From an uncultured Treponema sp. (GTDB taxonomy: Bacteria > Spirochaetota > Spirochaetia > Treponematales > Treponemataceae), in assembly GCA_937915735.1 (NCBI GenBank), contig CALGGS010000133.1, positions 1 through 14,104 on the forward strand: a stretch of 14,104 nt of DNA, given 5' to 3'. The translations under genes and the position numbers were made by a program. Numbering within the stretch: position 1 is the first letter of the stretch; each line of letters starts with the position of its first letter. Under the pieces are notes generated by a model that was not told where the DNA came from, did not search any database, and worked only from the letters and a program-made list of their open reading frames with translations. Shown piece after piece: positions 7,200-13,734 of the stretch.

Positions 7200-8217
7200 G
7201 ATTCGCAAGTCCTCGCTTAAATTGCGGAATACGGGCGCACGCCGTTGTGTCAAGGCCGCTTCTGTCCCCCCGCTTTAAAAAGTGATACGCCACGCCGGCA
7301 ATCATCGCCCCATTGTCACCGCAAAGCTTTAACGGAGGAAAAATACATTTTATGTCAGTTCGCTGGGCAAGCAAGGCACGAAGCCGGCTGTTTGCGGCAA
7401 CTCCGCCACCAGCGACAACTGTTTTTAAGCCAGTGTCCTCGATTGCCCTGAAAAGCCGGCTCGTCAAAGTCTTGCAGGCCGTTTCCTGGAATGCGGCACA
7501 AATGTTTTCCGGAGTTTTTTCATAGCCTGGCTTTAAGAACATATCCGCCTGATGAATTACGGCTGTTTTCAGGCCGGAAAAAGAGACATCGTATCGGTTT
7601 GAATCCCGTTTATCCAGCTTAGCGACAGGGAAATTAAAAGAAGCCGCATCCCCTTTTTGGGCAAGCTTATCAATAATAACGCCACCAGGGTAGCCGAGTC
7701 CATAAAATTTGGCAACCTTGTCAAAAGCCTCGCCCACACTGTCGTCTATCGTGGTTCCGAGGACTTCCAAATCATCAAATCCGTTCACCTTTGCGATGAT
7801 TGAGTGTCCGCCTGAAACCAAAAGTCCAAGATAAGGATAAGAAATATCGTTTTCAAGATGAGCTGCGTACATATGGCCGAGCATGTGGTTAATAGCAATA
7901 AAAGGCTTGTTCACGCTCCAGGCAAGAGTTTTTCCGAATGTCAAGCCAACTAAAAGACTCCCCATTAAGCCGGGGCGGTTCGTAGCGGCGATTGCGTCAA
8001 CATCATCAAGACTCATATTTGCTTCGGTAAGGGCTTGCCTTACAACAGGCAAAATCCACTCGGCATGCTTTCTGCTCGCAATTTCAGGAACAACGCCCTT
8101 ATAAACCTGGTGAAAAGGAATTTGAGTAGCCACAACATTTGAAATGATTTTTTTTCCGTCTTCGACAATGGCACACGCCGTCTCATCACAACTAGATTCA
8201 ATACCAAGAACCTTCAT
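7177..8217 (-). CDS. tsaD: tRNA N6-adenosine threonylcarbamoyltransferase TsaD
   Basis: TsaD transfers the threonylcarbamoyl group to A37 of tRNAs that read ANN codons (t6A), acting in the cytoplasm with TsaB and TsaE. The 346-residue length is normal. The opening MKVLGIESSCDETACAIV is the family's ASKHA phosphate-1 motif. His111 and His115 (NHMLGH) with Asp301 (CGDNGAMIAG) are the iron/metal ligands. SGGHS (135-139), DDSVGEAFDK (158-167), FSGLK (213-217) and GGGVAANSRLR (270-280) are all present. The loop around 78-90 reads AATNRPGLMGSLL where most relatives have a Gly-Pro-Gly-Leu form, so Arg81 is unusual. The start at ATG 8217 is preceded by GAGG with 6-nt spacing; a TTG four codons upstream is less likely. 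It leads the minus-strand cluster with the NusG_II and Gx-transporter genes. Confidence 0.96.
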   Translation of the reverse strand: MKVLGIESSCDETACAIVEDGKKIISNVVATQIPFHQVYKGVVPEIASRKHAEWILPVVRQALTEANMSLDDVDAIAATNRPGLMGSLLVGLTFGKTLAWSVNKPFIAINHMLGHMYAAHLENDISYPYLGLLVSGGHSIIAKVNGFDDLEVLGTTIDDSVGEAFDKVAKFYGLGYPGGVIIDKLAQKGDAASFNFPVAKLDKRDSNRYDVSFSGLKTAVIHQADMFLKPGYEKTPENICAAFQETACKTLTSRLFRAIEDTGLKTVVAGGGVAANSRLRALLAQRTDIKCIFPPLKLCGDNGAMIAGVAYHFLKRGDRSGLDTTACARIPQFKRGLANLEAFGRR

Positions 8218-8250
8218 AAATTGCCTCAAAGTTTAACCATAAATTAACAC

Positions 8251-8274
8251 TAATTATACGAAGCAGCATAATTA
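8251..8274. promoter_or_regulatory. operator-like inverted repeat over the tsaD -10 region
   Basis: TAATTAT (8251-8257) and ATAATTA (8268-8274) are exact reverse complements with 10 bp between them, about one and a half helical turns centre to centre. They overlap the proposed -10 box of tsaD. An operator role is inferred, and an A/T-rich match of this size can be coincidental. Confidence 0.3.
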
Positions 8275-8282
8275 TCTGGAAA
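8253..8282 (-). promoter_or_regulatory. promoter for the tsaD cluster
   Basis: On the minus strand a perfect TATAAT -10 box (8258 to 8253) follows a TTTCCA -35-like box (8282 to 8277) with 18-bp spacing. Transcription would begin near 8246, about 30 nt upstream of the ATG. Confidence 0.55.
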
Positions 8283-8380
8283 AAGAGAATAGCATAATTT
8301 TCAGATTTTTAACAGAGGGTAGAAAAGAGACACGAAGGGAATGACTAATAAGTTCATTTATGGCATCGGCATCGAAAAAA

Positions 8381-8409
8381 ATGAAAAATCCCTGATACTG
8401 TGATATAAT
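8381..8409 (+). promoter_or_regulatory. extended -10 promoter for the cyclase gene
   Basis: TGATATAAT at 8401-8409 is an extended -10 element (TG-n-TATAAT). ATGAAA at 8381-8386, 17 bp upstream, matches four of six bases of the -35 consensus. The leader to the ATG would be about 40 nt and contains the AAGGAG site. Confidence 0.55.
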
Positions 8410-8456
8410 TTCAAAGAACTTCGAAAAAATATCATTTGTAAGGAGCAAATTCTTTT

Positions 8457-10031
8457 ATGGAAGAATCAATAAAAATCCGCGGATTTCATTCCATGCGGAT
8501 AAGGATTTCCGTCCTCATTATTCTGGCTACACTCATTCTTACAATGGCAATTTCATTTGTTGCCCTAAGTCTTTTTACCCGGCACACGCGGGAAAGCCAT
8601 CTGGATATTGCAAAAGGGGTTGCACTTATTGCCGAAAAGATAATTGACGCTGATTCTGTTGAGCGTTATAAAGCAGAAGGACGGACTGCATCAGGATACG
8701 AGGAAACTTTAAGCCGGTTAAATAATCTTCAAAAGAATGTTCCGGATATTGAATATCTTTATGTGTACCAAATTCGGGAAGACGGCTGCCATGTAATTTT
8801 TGACACTGATGAAAAAAGCGGTGATTATGCCGTTGATGCGCTGATTGAATTTGATCCGACTTTTTTGCCTTATGTTCCTGATTTGCTTGAGGGAAAACAA
8901 ATTCCGGCGCTTGAGTCAAATGATTCTTACGGATGGCTTTTGACGCACTATCATCCGATTTTTGACTCAAACGGAAAATGCGTCTGCTATGTTGGCGTTG
9001 ATATTTCCATGGTGCTTCTTCGAACATACAGACTGAAATTTCTTTTTAGGACAATCATTCTTTCGCTTGTTGCGGTCATTTTGGTTGTGGGACTGGGACT
9101 TTGGATTTCGACAAAACTTCTTGTTAATCCGATAAACGGTATTTCACGCCATGCAATTGATTTTATGGGAAAAAACGGAAATGTTGACGGCATGAATGCC
9201 TGTGTTTCTGCAATAAAGAAGCTCGACATCCGCACTGGCGATGAAGTTGAAAATTTGTATGCCTCCTTTTTGCAAATGACAGAAAATACAGTTCAAAATA
9301 TTATTGACATAAACAAGATGCAGGAAGAGCGCATTCAGATAATGCAGAAATATAACGAGGAACTTGAAAAAAAAGTTGAAGAGCGGACTTATGAGCTGAA
9401 GTTGGAAAAAGAAAAGTCAGAAAATCTGCTTTTAAATATTTTGCCAAAAGAAGTTTCTGTCGAGCTTACAGAGCATCCGGGAAAAACGATTGCCCAGGAT
9501 TTTCCGAATGTTACGGTTCTTTTTACTGATATAGTCGGATTTACAAAAATCAGCGGAGATATGACGGCTGATGAAGTTGTAAACATGCTCAATAAAATGG
9601 TTTCGCTTTTTGACGAAAGGGCCAGATGCGAAGGAATTGAAAAAATCAAAACGATTGGGGATGCATACATGGCAGCCGCTGGACTTACAAAAGATTATGA
9701 CAACGGCGGGGCTGTAAAAATGATTGATTTTGCACGGGGGCTTTTAGATGATATAAATTCATTTAATAAGGATTCTGCTGTAAAAATCCAGATACGGCTG
9801 GGAATAAATACCGGAAATCTTGTTGCTGGAGTAATTGGCAAGACAAAATTCATTTACGATATTTGGGGCGACACAGTAAATGTTGCAAGCCGCATGGAAA
9901 GCACTGGCGAACCGATGAAAATCCATGTGAGCGAAGAAACTTATGAGCAGACAAAAGAAAAATTCGCTTATGGAAATTCCATTGACATTGAAGTAAAAGG
10001 CAAGGGGCTTATGAAAACATATTTTTTGTAA
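8457..10031 (+). CDS. membrane-bound class III adenylate cyclase with periplasmic sensor domain
   Basis: A 524-residue protein predicted to make cAMP from ATP. A membrane helix lies at about 17-40. A periplasmic sensor domain spans about 41-188; its end (GWLLTHYHPIFDSNGKCVCYVGVDIS) is typical of Cache folds. A second helix lies at about 195-222. HAMP-like and coiled-coil linkers run about 223-322, and the catalytic domain covers about 350-524. Catalytic residues are present: metal Asp358 (FTDIVGFT) and Asp402 (IGDAYM), adenine-selecting Lys398 and Asp468 (YDIWGD), and transition-state Asn475 and Arg479 (TVNVASRM). The Lys/Asp pair indicates ATP over GTP. The set is complete, so one homodimer could carry two active sites. 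The start has AAGGAG 10 nt upstream. The gene is flanked by its own promoter and no partner genes. The ligand sensed is unknown. Confidence 0.93.
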   Translation: MEESIKIRGFHSMRIRISVLIILATLILTMAISFVALSLFTRHTRESHLDIAKGVALIAEKIIDADSVERYKAEGRTASGYEETLSRLNNLQKNVPDIEYLYVYQIREDGCHVIFDTDEKSGDYAVDALIEFDPTFLPYVPDLLEGKQIPALESNDSYGWLLTHYHPIFDSNGKCVCYVGVDISMVLLRTYRLKFLFRTIILSLVAVILVVGLGLWISTKLLVNPINGISRHAIDFMGKNGNVDGMNACVSAIKKLDIRTGDEVENLYASFLQMTENTVQNIIDINKMQEERIQIMQKYNEELEKKVEERTYELKLEKEKSENLLLNILPKEVSVELTEHPGKTIAQDFPNVTVLFTDIVGFTKISGDMTADEVVNMLNKMVSLFDERARCEGIEKIKTIGDAYMAAAGLTKDYDNGGAVKMIDFARGLLDDINSFNKDSAVKIQIRLGINTGNLVAGVIGKTKFIYDIWGDTVNVASRMESTGEPMKIHVSEETYEQTKEKFAYGNSIDIEVKGKGLMKTYFL

Positions 10032-10060
10032 AGGCTGCCGGATTTAAAAATGATATTTAA

Positions 10061-10330
10061 ATTCAAAAGACGGTATTGCAGGCGGCGGTCGTGCTGTCGT
10101 CGTGCGCGAATGCGAAAGGCAACAAGACGCTCATCGAGCAGGGGCTGTCGCTCGCTTCGCTTATGAGTGAAAAGGCGAACATCGAAACTTACCTTGCGCT
10201 TGTTATGGGCGCAAACGGAGGTGCGAAAAATGGAAAGCGAAGAGCAAAAGACGAAGCGTGTGGGTGGAATCGTCGCTACTTTTGCGGTGGTGATTGCGTA
10301 TGCAACGCTTATGGATTATCTGCATTATGA
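10061..10330 (+). pseudogene. headless reading-frame remnant at the edge of the G+C-rich segment
   Basis: An open frame follows the in-frame TAA at 10058-10060. It has no ATG at its beginning (earliest start a TTG at 10076) and no Shine-Dalgarno site. Its codons are strongly G/C-ending from about 10076 to 10230 (GCG, GTC, CTG, TCG, AAC, ATC), unlike the cyclase gene just before it, which suggests real coding sequence. The translated part reads AAVVLSSCANAKGNKTLIEQ and continues to GANGGAK. Beyond about 10230 it runs out of phase under the next gene, so its original stop appears lost or frameshifted. I read it as the 3' end of a gene truncated by a recombination event near 10062. I do not recognise the family. 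A short intact protein starting at TTG is the less likely alternative. Confidence 0.45.
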
Positions 10331-10895
10331 TTTCTTGGCACGACACTCGGAAATCCTTGGATATTATTACGCGGATGGCTATTTGATACTGCCTGCAGTG
10401 ATTTTGTATTTCGTTTCACTGCGGCTTTTTGTGCTGAAATCGCTTTTCTTCAAAAAACTTCCCATCGCCGCAAATAGTTCGATTTTCGCCCTTTGTGCGC
10501 TCATCTTTTTTACGTTCTCCGCGGCGGCGTTCGATTCAGCGTATCTGACACAAGACGGCATAAAAACGTCCCGCGAGACGTTTTCTCCCAGCTCGATTGC
10601 GGGCGCAAAAATCGGGATAAAGAAAAGCCACAAAAGCTATGAGCAATACATTGAGCTTTCGCTGATTCGCGAAAAAGAGCCGTTTCGGTTCAACACGTTC
10701 CGCGGCGATTACACCATCGCGGACTTTTACGAGCGATACGACGGGGCGCTTTTTCTTGACGGCACACAAACGCCGGTACAAATCGAAACATTCGGCTTAG
10801 AGCATATCGGTGAGTATCTGGACGGAAATCGCCTTATTACGCACAAAGCTGCACGAAAATTGCGGGAATTCGGAACATCGGGAGCAAAAAAGTGA
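10230..10895 (+). CDS. hypothetical three-helix membrane protein
   Basis: A 221-residue protein that I do not recognise. Three membrane helices are predicted at about 11-30 (VGGIVATFAVVIAYATLMDY), 48-70 and 80-101. A soluble C-terminal domain of about 120 residues (102-221) is rich in charged and aromatic residues (FRGDYTIADFYERYDGALFL). The start is chosen at ATG 10230 because GGAGG lies 8 nt upstream; an outer GTG at 10167 would add 21 basic residues without a ribosome site. The stop overlaps the next gene's GTG as GTGA, so the two are translationally coupled and probably act together. Codon use is more G/C-rich than in the cyclase and galE genes on either side, suggesting transfer or a different history. 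A partner role for the DUF5071-like protein is inference. Confidence 0.75.
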   Translation: MESEEQKTKRVGGIVATFAVVIAYATLMDYLHYDFLARHSEILGYYYADGYLILPAVILYFVSLRLFVLKSLFFKKLPIAANSSIFALCALIFFTFSAAAFDSAYLTQDGIKTSRETFSPSSIAGAKIGIKKSHKSYEQYIELSLIREKEPFRFNTFRGDYTIADFYERYDGALFLDGTQTPVQIETFGLEHIGEYLDGNRLITHKAARKLREFGTSGAKK

Positions 10896-11533
10896 AACAC
10901 GATGTCGTTCTCTATAAAATGCCGGAATCACGCCCGTGCGATTATTGTTTCAGCCTGCTCGACGGCAGTGTGTTTGTCGATTTTGAAATAAAAGACGCGC
11001 TTGCATACCTCTTGAGGATTTCGCTTGACGGGTACGGCTGTTATTGCATTCAGGGGGAGTCAAATCCGCTTTGCAGGAAAAATACAGAACTGCTTGAAAA
11101 AATCGTCCGAGGCGGAATAAAAGACAGCGACAAAAGCTCGCTTTTTGCGCTCATCAAAAACGCAATAAAAATCAACCGACCGCTTTTGCGCGCAGACGAA
11201 CCGCTGAAAGAATACGCTCTCATCGGTGAAAACGATTTTATTTTGTGCCGCGACAAATTCGATGTTGAAGCAATCGAAAACATTGCGGAACGTGAAATCC
11301 GAGAAAACCCAGAGCTGTACGCAGGGCTTTTGGAGTGCTTCCAGGATATGAACTGGCCTGTTGCGGCAGTCGCGCAGAAAAAGCTGATTTTCGATGATGA
11401 AGAAATCGTTCCGTATCTCAAAACCGCGCTTTCTTCCGGCGATGAAGACTGGGTTTATTTTTTGCGCAAACAGATAATTCCAAAGATGAGCGAAAAAATA
11501 AAAACGATGCTGCAAATGGAGAACCCACAATGA
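10892..11533 (+). CDS. DUF5071-like domain protein, possible immunity-type protein
   Basis: A 213-residue soluble protein. Its C-terminal third (about 123-200) carries a pattern like Pfam DUF5071: a helix ending LLECFQDMNWPVA (146-158), then EEIVPYLKTALSSGDEDWVYFLRKQIIPKM. The conserved features are the D-M-N-W-P-V-A block and the later D-x-x-W. DUF5071 proteins are often found among SMI1/KNR4-type immunity proteins of polymorphic toxin systems. The N-terminal 120 residues, with Cys16, Cys19, Cys50, Cys52 and Cys61, match nothing I know. The start is GTG 10892 with GGGAG 7 nt upstream, overlapping the previous stop (GTGA). No toxin gene is visible in the window, so an immunity role is only suggested. 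The family assignment is from memory of the motif, not a search. Confidence 0.7.
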   Translation: MKHDVVLYKMPESRPCDYCFSLLDGSVFVDFEIKDALAYLLRISLDGYGCYCIQGESNPLCRKNTELLEKIVRGGIKDSDKSSLFALIKNAIKINRPLLRADEPLKEYALIGENDFILCRDKFDVEAIENIAEREIRENPELYAGLLECFQDMNWPVAAVAQKKLIFDDEEIVPYLKTALSSGDEDWVYFLRKQIIPKMSEKIKTMLQMENPQ

Positions 11534-11573
11534 CATCCCCGCCCAAAAGAGTATTTTATATTTTGATTTGATG

Positions 11574-11582
11574 TGATAAAAT
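11574..11582 (+). promoter_or_regulatory. extended -10 element upstream of galE
   Basis: TG (11574-11575) one base before TAAAAT (11577-11582) forms an extended -10 resembling the one before the cyclase gene. No good -35 is visible. It lies in the 70-bp spacer after the G+C-rich segment, so galE has its own start of transcription. Confidence 0.4.
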
Positions 11583-11603
11583 AATCATTGGAGGAAATTA
11601 AAT

Positions 11604-12566
11604 ATGAAAGTTTTGGTAATTGGTGGAGCGGGCTATATCGGCTCTCATGTCGTAAAGGAATTAATGAAAAACGGACACACCGTTACGGTTTTTGACAACC
11701 TTTCAAGCGGTTTGAGGGAAAATCTTTTTAGCGAAAACGAATTTATTTACGGAAATATTTTGATTGAGAGGGATTTGGAAAAAGCCTTCGAGAAGGGCTT
11801 TGATGCCTTCATTCACCTTGCTGCTTTTAAGGCGGCAGGCGAATCAATGGTAGAGCCAGAAAAATACTCAATCAACAACATCACGGGAACGCTCAACATT
11901 ATGAATGTCGCCGTAAAGCACAACTGCAAGATTATGATTTTTTCTTCAAGCGCGGCAACCTTCGGAGAACCAAAGTATCTTCCTCTTGACGAAAATCATC
12001 CGCAAAATCCAATCAACTACTACGGATTTACAAAGCTTGAAATAGAGCGTTTTATGGAATGGTACGATAAACTTCGCGGCCTTAAATTTGCGGCTCTCCG
12101 CTATTTTAACGCAGCCGGATACGATGTTGACGGAGTTATAAAGGGCTTAGAGCAAAAACCCGAAAACCTTCTTCCACGGGTAATGGAAGCAGCCCTTGGA
12201 CAGCGGCAGCTTAAAATCTTCGGAACTGACTACGACACGCGAGACGGAACTTGCATCCGGGACTACATTCATGTCACAGACTTGGCTCGCGCCCATGTTA
12301 TGGCCCTTGATTATATCGCAAAAAATCAAAAATCCTTAAAGCTCAACTTAGGAACGAACAAGGGAACGACAGTAAAGGAATTGCTTGATGCGGCCCGCAA
12401 AATCACAGGAAAGCAGATTCCTGCAGAGGAAGCACCAAGACGCCCCGGAGATCCTGCAAGTCTGTACGCAAAATACGATTTGGCAAAGGAACTTTTGGGC
12501 TGGGAACCAAAATATAGCGATGTCGAAACGCTCGTAAAAACAACCTGGGAAGCCTACACGAAATAA
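11604..12566 (+). CDS. galE: UDP-glucose 4-epimerase GalE
   Basis: GalE interconverts UDP-galactose and UDP-glucose using tightly bound NAD, in the cytoplasm (Leloir pathway and supply of galactose for glycans). The 320-residue extended short-chain dehydrogenase is slightly shorter than E. coli GalE. The NAD-binding GGAGYIGSH is at 7-15 and DNLSSG at 31-36. HLAAFKAAGESM (71-82) is characteristic of GalE. The catalytic triad is Ser116 (FSSSAATFG), Tyr140 and Lys144 (YGFTK). RYFNAAG (166-172), GTCIRDYIHVTDLA (215-228) and RRPGDPASLYA (279-289) complete the signature. GGAGG lies 9 nt before the ATG. A terminator follows, so it appears monocistronic. Some relatives also act on N-acetylated sugars, and specificity cannot be read from sequence alone. 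Confidence 0.95.
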   Translation: MKVLVIGGAGYIGSHVVKELMKNGHTVTVFDNLSSGLRENLFSENEFIYGNILIERDLEKAFEKGFDAFIHLAAFKAAGESMVEPEKYSINNITGTLNIMNVAVKHNCKIMIFSSSAATFGEPKYLPLDENHPQNPINYYGFTKLEIERFMEWYDKLRGLKFAALRYFNAAGYDVDGVIKGLEQKPENLLPRVMEAALGQRQLKIFGTDYDTRDGTCIRDYIHVTDLARAHVMALDYIAKNQKSLKLNLGTNKGTTVKELLDAARKITGKQIPAEEAPRRPGDPASLYAKYDLAKELLGWEPKYSDVETLVKTTWEAYTK

Positions 12567-12580
12567 TAACGCGTAATTTA

Positions 12581-12615
12581 AAATGGGGCTAAGCTCAAAA
12601 AAAAGCCCCGTTTTT
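12581..12615 (+). terminator. intrinsic terminator after galE
   Basis: GGGGCT (12585-12590) pairs with AGCCCC (12604-12609) around a 13-nt loop. The stem can extend through a U-G pair and three A-U pairs, with AAA on the left and the T run 12611-12615 on the right. It sits 15 nt after the galE stop. Confidence 0.8.
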
Positions 12616-12626
12616 CAAGAAAATAT

Positions 12627-12655
12627 TTTTCAGTTTTTGTATTTTTCACTATATT
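12627..12655 (+). promoter_or_regulatory. probable promoter for the SPFH gene
   Basis: TTTTCA (12627-12632) and TATATT (12650-12655) are spaced by 17 bp in the A/T-rich stretch between the galE terminator and the next ATG. Both are imperfect, and the region is so A/T-rich that the exact boxes are uncertain. Confidence 0.35.
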
Positions 12656-12683
12656 TATATCATCAAATTTTCGGAGTTTTTTT

Positions 12684-13598
12684 ATGAAAAAAATCGCAAC
12701 AAAATCCATCATTTCCATTTTAGTTATTGCAGTTATAGCCCTTGCTATTTTTGAGTCATTTTCAGTAGTCGCTCCAAATGAGCGTGGCGTTCAGGTTATG
12801 CTCGGTGAAGTCACTGGCGATGTCCTTGAACCAGGAATGCACTTTCATCCGCCATTCGTAAGCGTAATCAAAAAATATTCTATCGTTCCTAAAGGAATGA
12901 ATGTCAATTTCTCTGTGGGAAAGGACGGGGCAATCACAAAGGATATGCAGACTGTCGGCTCTCAGGTCACTGTCTTCTACCGCTACGACGGAGCTAAAAT
13001 TATGGACGCCGTCAAAAAATACAGCGAATCAATTCTTGAAAATGCGATTACCAGAAGCCTTGTTGCCAGCGTAAAGGAATCTGTCGGAAAATACTCGATT
13101 TACGAGCTTGTGGAAAATCAGGACAAAATCACCAGCGATGTCAATGCGGCCCTCAAAGAAAAGCTTGCCGAATACCCAATCGAAGTCACTCAGCTCACAA
13201 TTTCAAACTGGGACTGGAGCGACGATTTTGACAAAAACATCAAAGAAACAATGAACCGCACCCAGCAGGTTCGTCAGGCTGAACAGGATTTGAAGCTGGC
13301 TGAGACCAACGCCCAAAAACAGGTCGCCGAGGCAGAGGCCCAGAAAAAAGCAGCCGAGCAAATGGCAGAAGCAGAGCTAATCAAGGCTCAGAAAGCTGCC
13401 GAAGCAAAGCAAGTCGAAGCAGACGCCCTCGCCTACTATAACGCAAAGGTCGCCCAAAACTATCAGGTCGAAATCAAACTGAAAGAGCTTGAAATCGAGC
13501 TTGAAAAAGCAAAAAAATGGGACGGCCGCCAGGTTCCAGAATATGTGCCTTTAACAGCCGCAGGCGGAATAGTAACGCTCCCCGAGGCGAAGAAATAA
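12684..13598 (+). CDS. SPFH/band 7 (prohibitin/HflC-like) membrane protein
   Basis: A 304-residue membrane-anchored scaffold protein. An N-terminal signal-anchor helix lies at about 8-28 (SIISILVIAVIALAIF), followed by the SPFH/band 7 domain at about 28-195, beginning FSVVAPNERGVQVMLGEVTGDVLEPGMH with the typical N-E-R-G-V and L-E-P-G-x-H. A long Ala/Glu/Lys/Gln coiled coil at about 196-250 (QVAEAEAQKKAAEQMAEAEL) drives oligomerisation. A hydrophobic C-terminal tail follows, YVPLTAAGGIVTLP. Prohibitin/HflC relatives form large ring assemblies that regulate membrane proteases such as FtsH or organise membrane domains. No HflK, FtsH or NfeD gene is adjacent, so it seems a stand-alone prohibitin type. 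GGAG lies 7 nt before the ATG. The compound repeat begins right after the stop. Confidence 0.92.
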   Translation: MKKIATKSIISILVIAVIALAIFESFSVVAPNERGVQVMLGEVTGDVLEPGMHFHPPFVSVIKKYSIVPKGMNVNFSVGKDGAITKDMQTVGSQVTVFYRYDGAKIMDAVKKYSESILENAITRSLVASVKESVGKYSIYELVENQDKITSDVNAALKEKLAEYPIEVTQLTISNWDWSDDFDKNIKETMNRTQQVRQAEQDLKLAETNAQKQVAEAEAQKKAAEQMAEAELIKAQKAAEAKQVEADALAYYNAKVAQNYQVEIKLKELEIELEKAKKWDGRQVPEYVPLTAAGGIVTLPEAKK

Positions 13599-13601
13599 AA
13601 A

Positions 13602-13715
13602 TTAGACGCAGATGCACGCAGATAAACACAGATAAATATTTCATACATGAAAATCTTTCATATTTAACAGACGATTTTCAACTGACAAAAAATAAAATCT
13701 GCGTTAATCCGCGTC
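13602..13715. repeat. compound inverted repeat (copy 2), opposite orientation, with longer core
   Basis: The left arm begins TTAGACGCAGAT at 13602-13613 and continues to about 13634. The right arm is ATCTGCGTTAATCCGCGTC at 13697-13715. The outermost 19 bp pair with 16 matches (13605-13623 with 13697-13715). The right arm is the reverse complement of 849-867 in copy 1 with 18 of 19 matches, and the left arm is a near match to the reverse complement of 879-910. Copy 2 is therefore the same element turned around. Its arms are about 60 bp apart instead of 11, and the core holds alternating TTTCAT/ATGAAA/TTTCAT words (13640-13661) that can fold further. It fills the spacer between the SPFH gene and the thymidylate synthase gene. 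Confidence 0.75.
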
Positions 13716-13734
13716 AAAAAAAAGGATAAGATTC

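Noticed and set aside
7200..7253. Longer NusG_II protein starting at TTG 7253
   Set aside because: It would overlap tsaD by 77 bp with no ribosome site, and the extra residues are not part of the family. A TTG at 7199 with GAGG upstream is preferred, though not certain.
8341..8403. 20-codon ORF starting ATGACTAATAAG in the tsaD/cyclase spacer, with a YGIGIE stretch faintly like holo-ACP synthase N-termini
   Set aside because: Too short, its purine-rich GAAGGGA is directly against the ATG, and its end lies within the cyclase promoter. Probably chance.
10042..10062. ATTTAAA/TTTAAAT inverted repeat after the cyclase gene
   Set aside because: A 7-bp all-A/T stem without a following T run; not a credible terminator.
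10167..10229. N-terminal extension of the 221-residue membrane protein from a GTG
   Set aside because: No Shine-Dalgarno site precedes the GTG, and the added residues overlap the remnant frame. ATG 10230 has GGAGG at ideal spacing.
11060..11536. 158-codon open frame on the minus strand opposite the DUF5071-like gene
   Set aside because: It mirrors the codon bias of the plus-strand gene, lacks a ribosome site and has a low-complexity aromatic-rich translation. The plus-strand gene has a coupled start and a recognisable domain.
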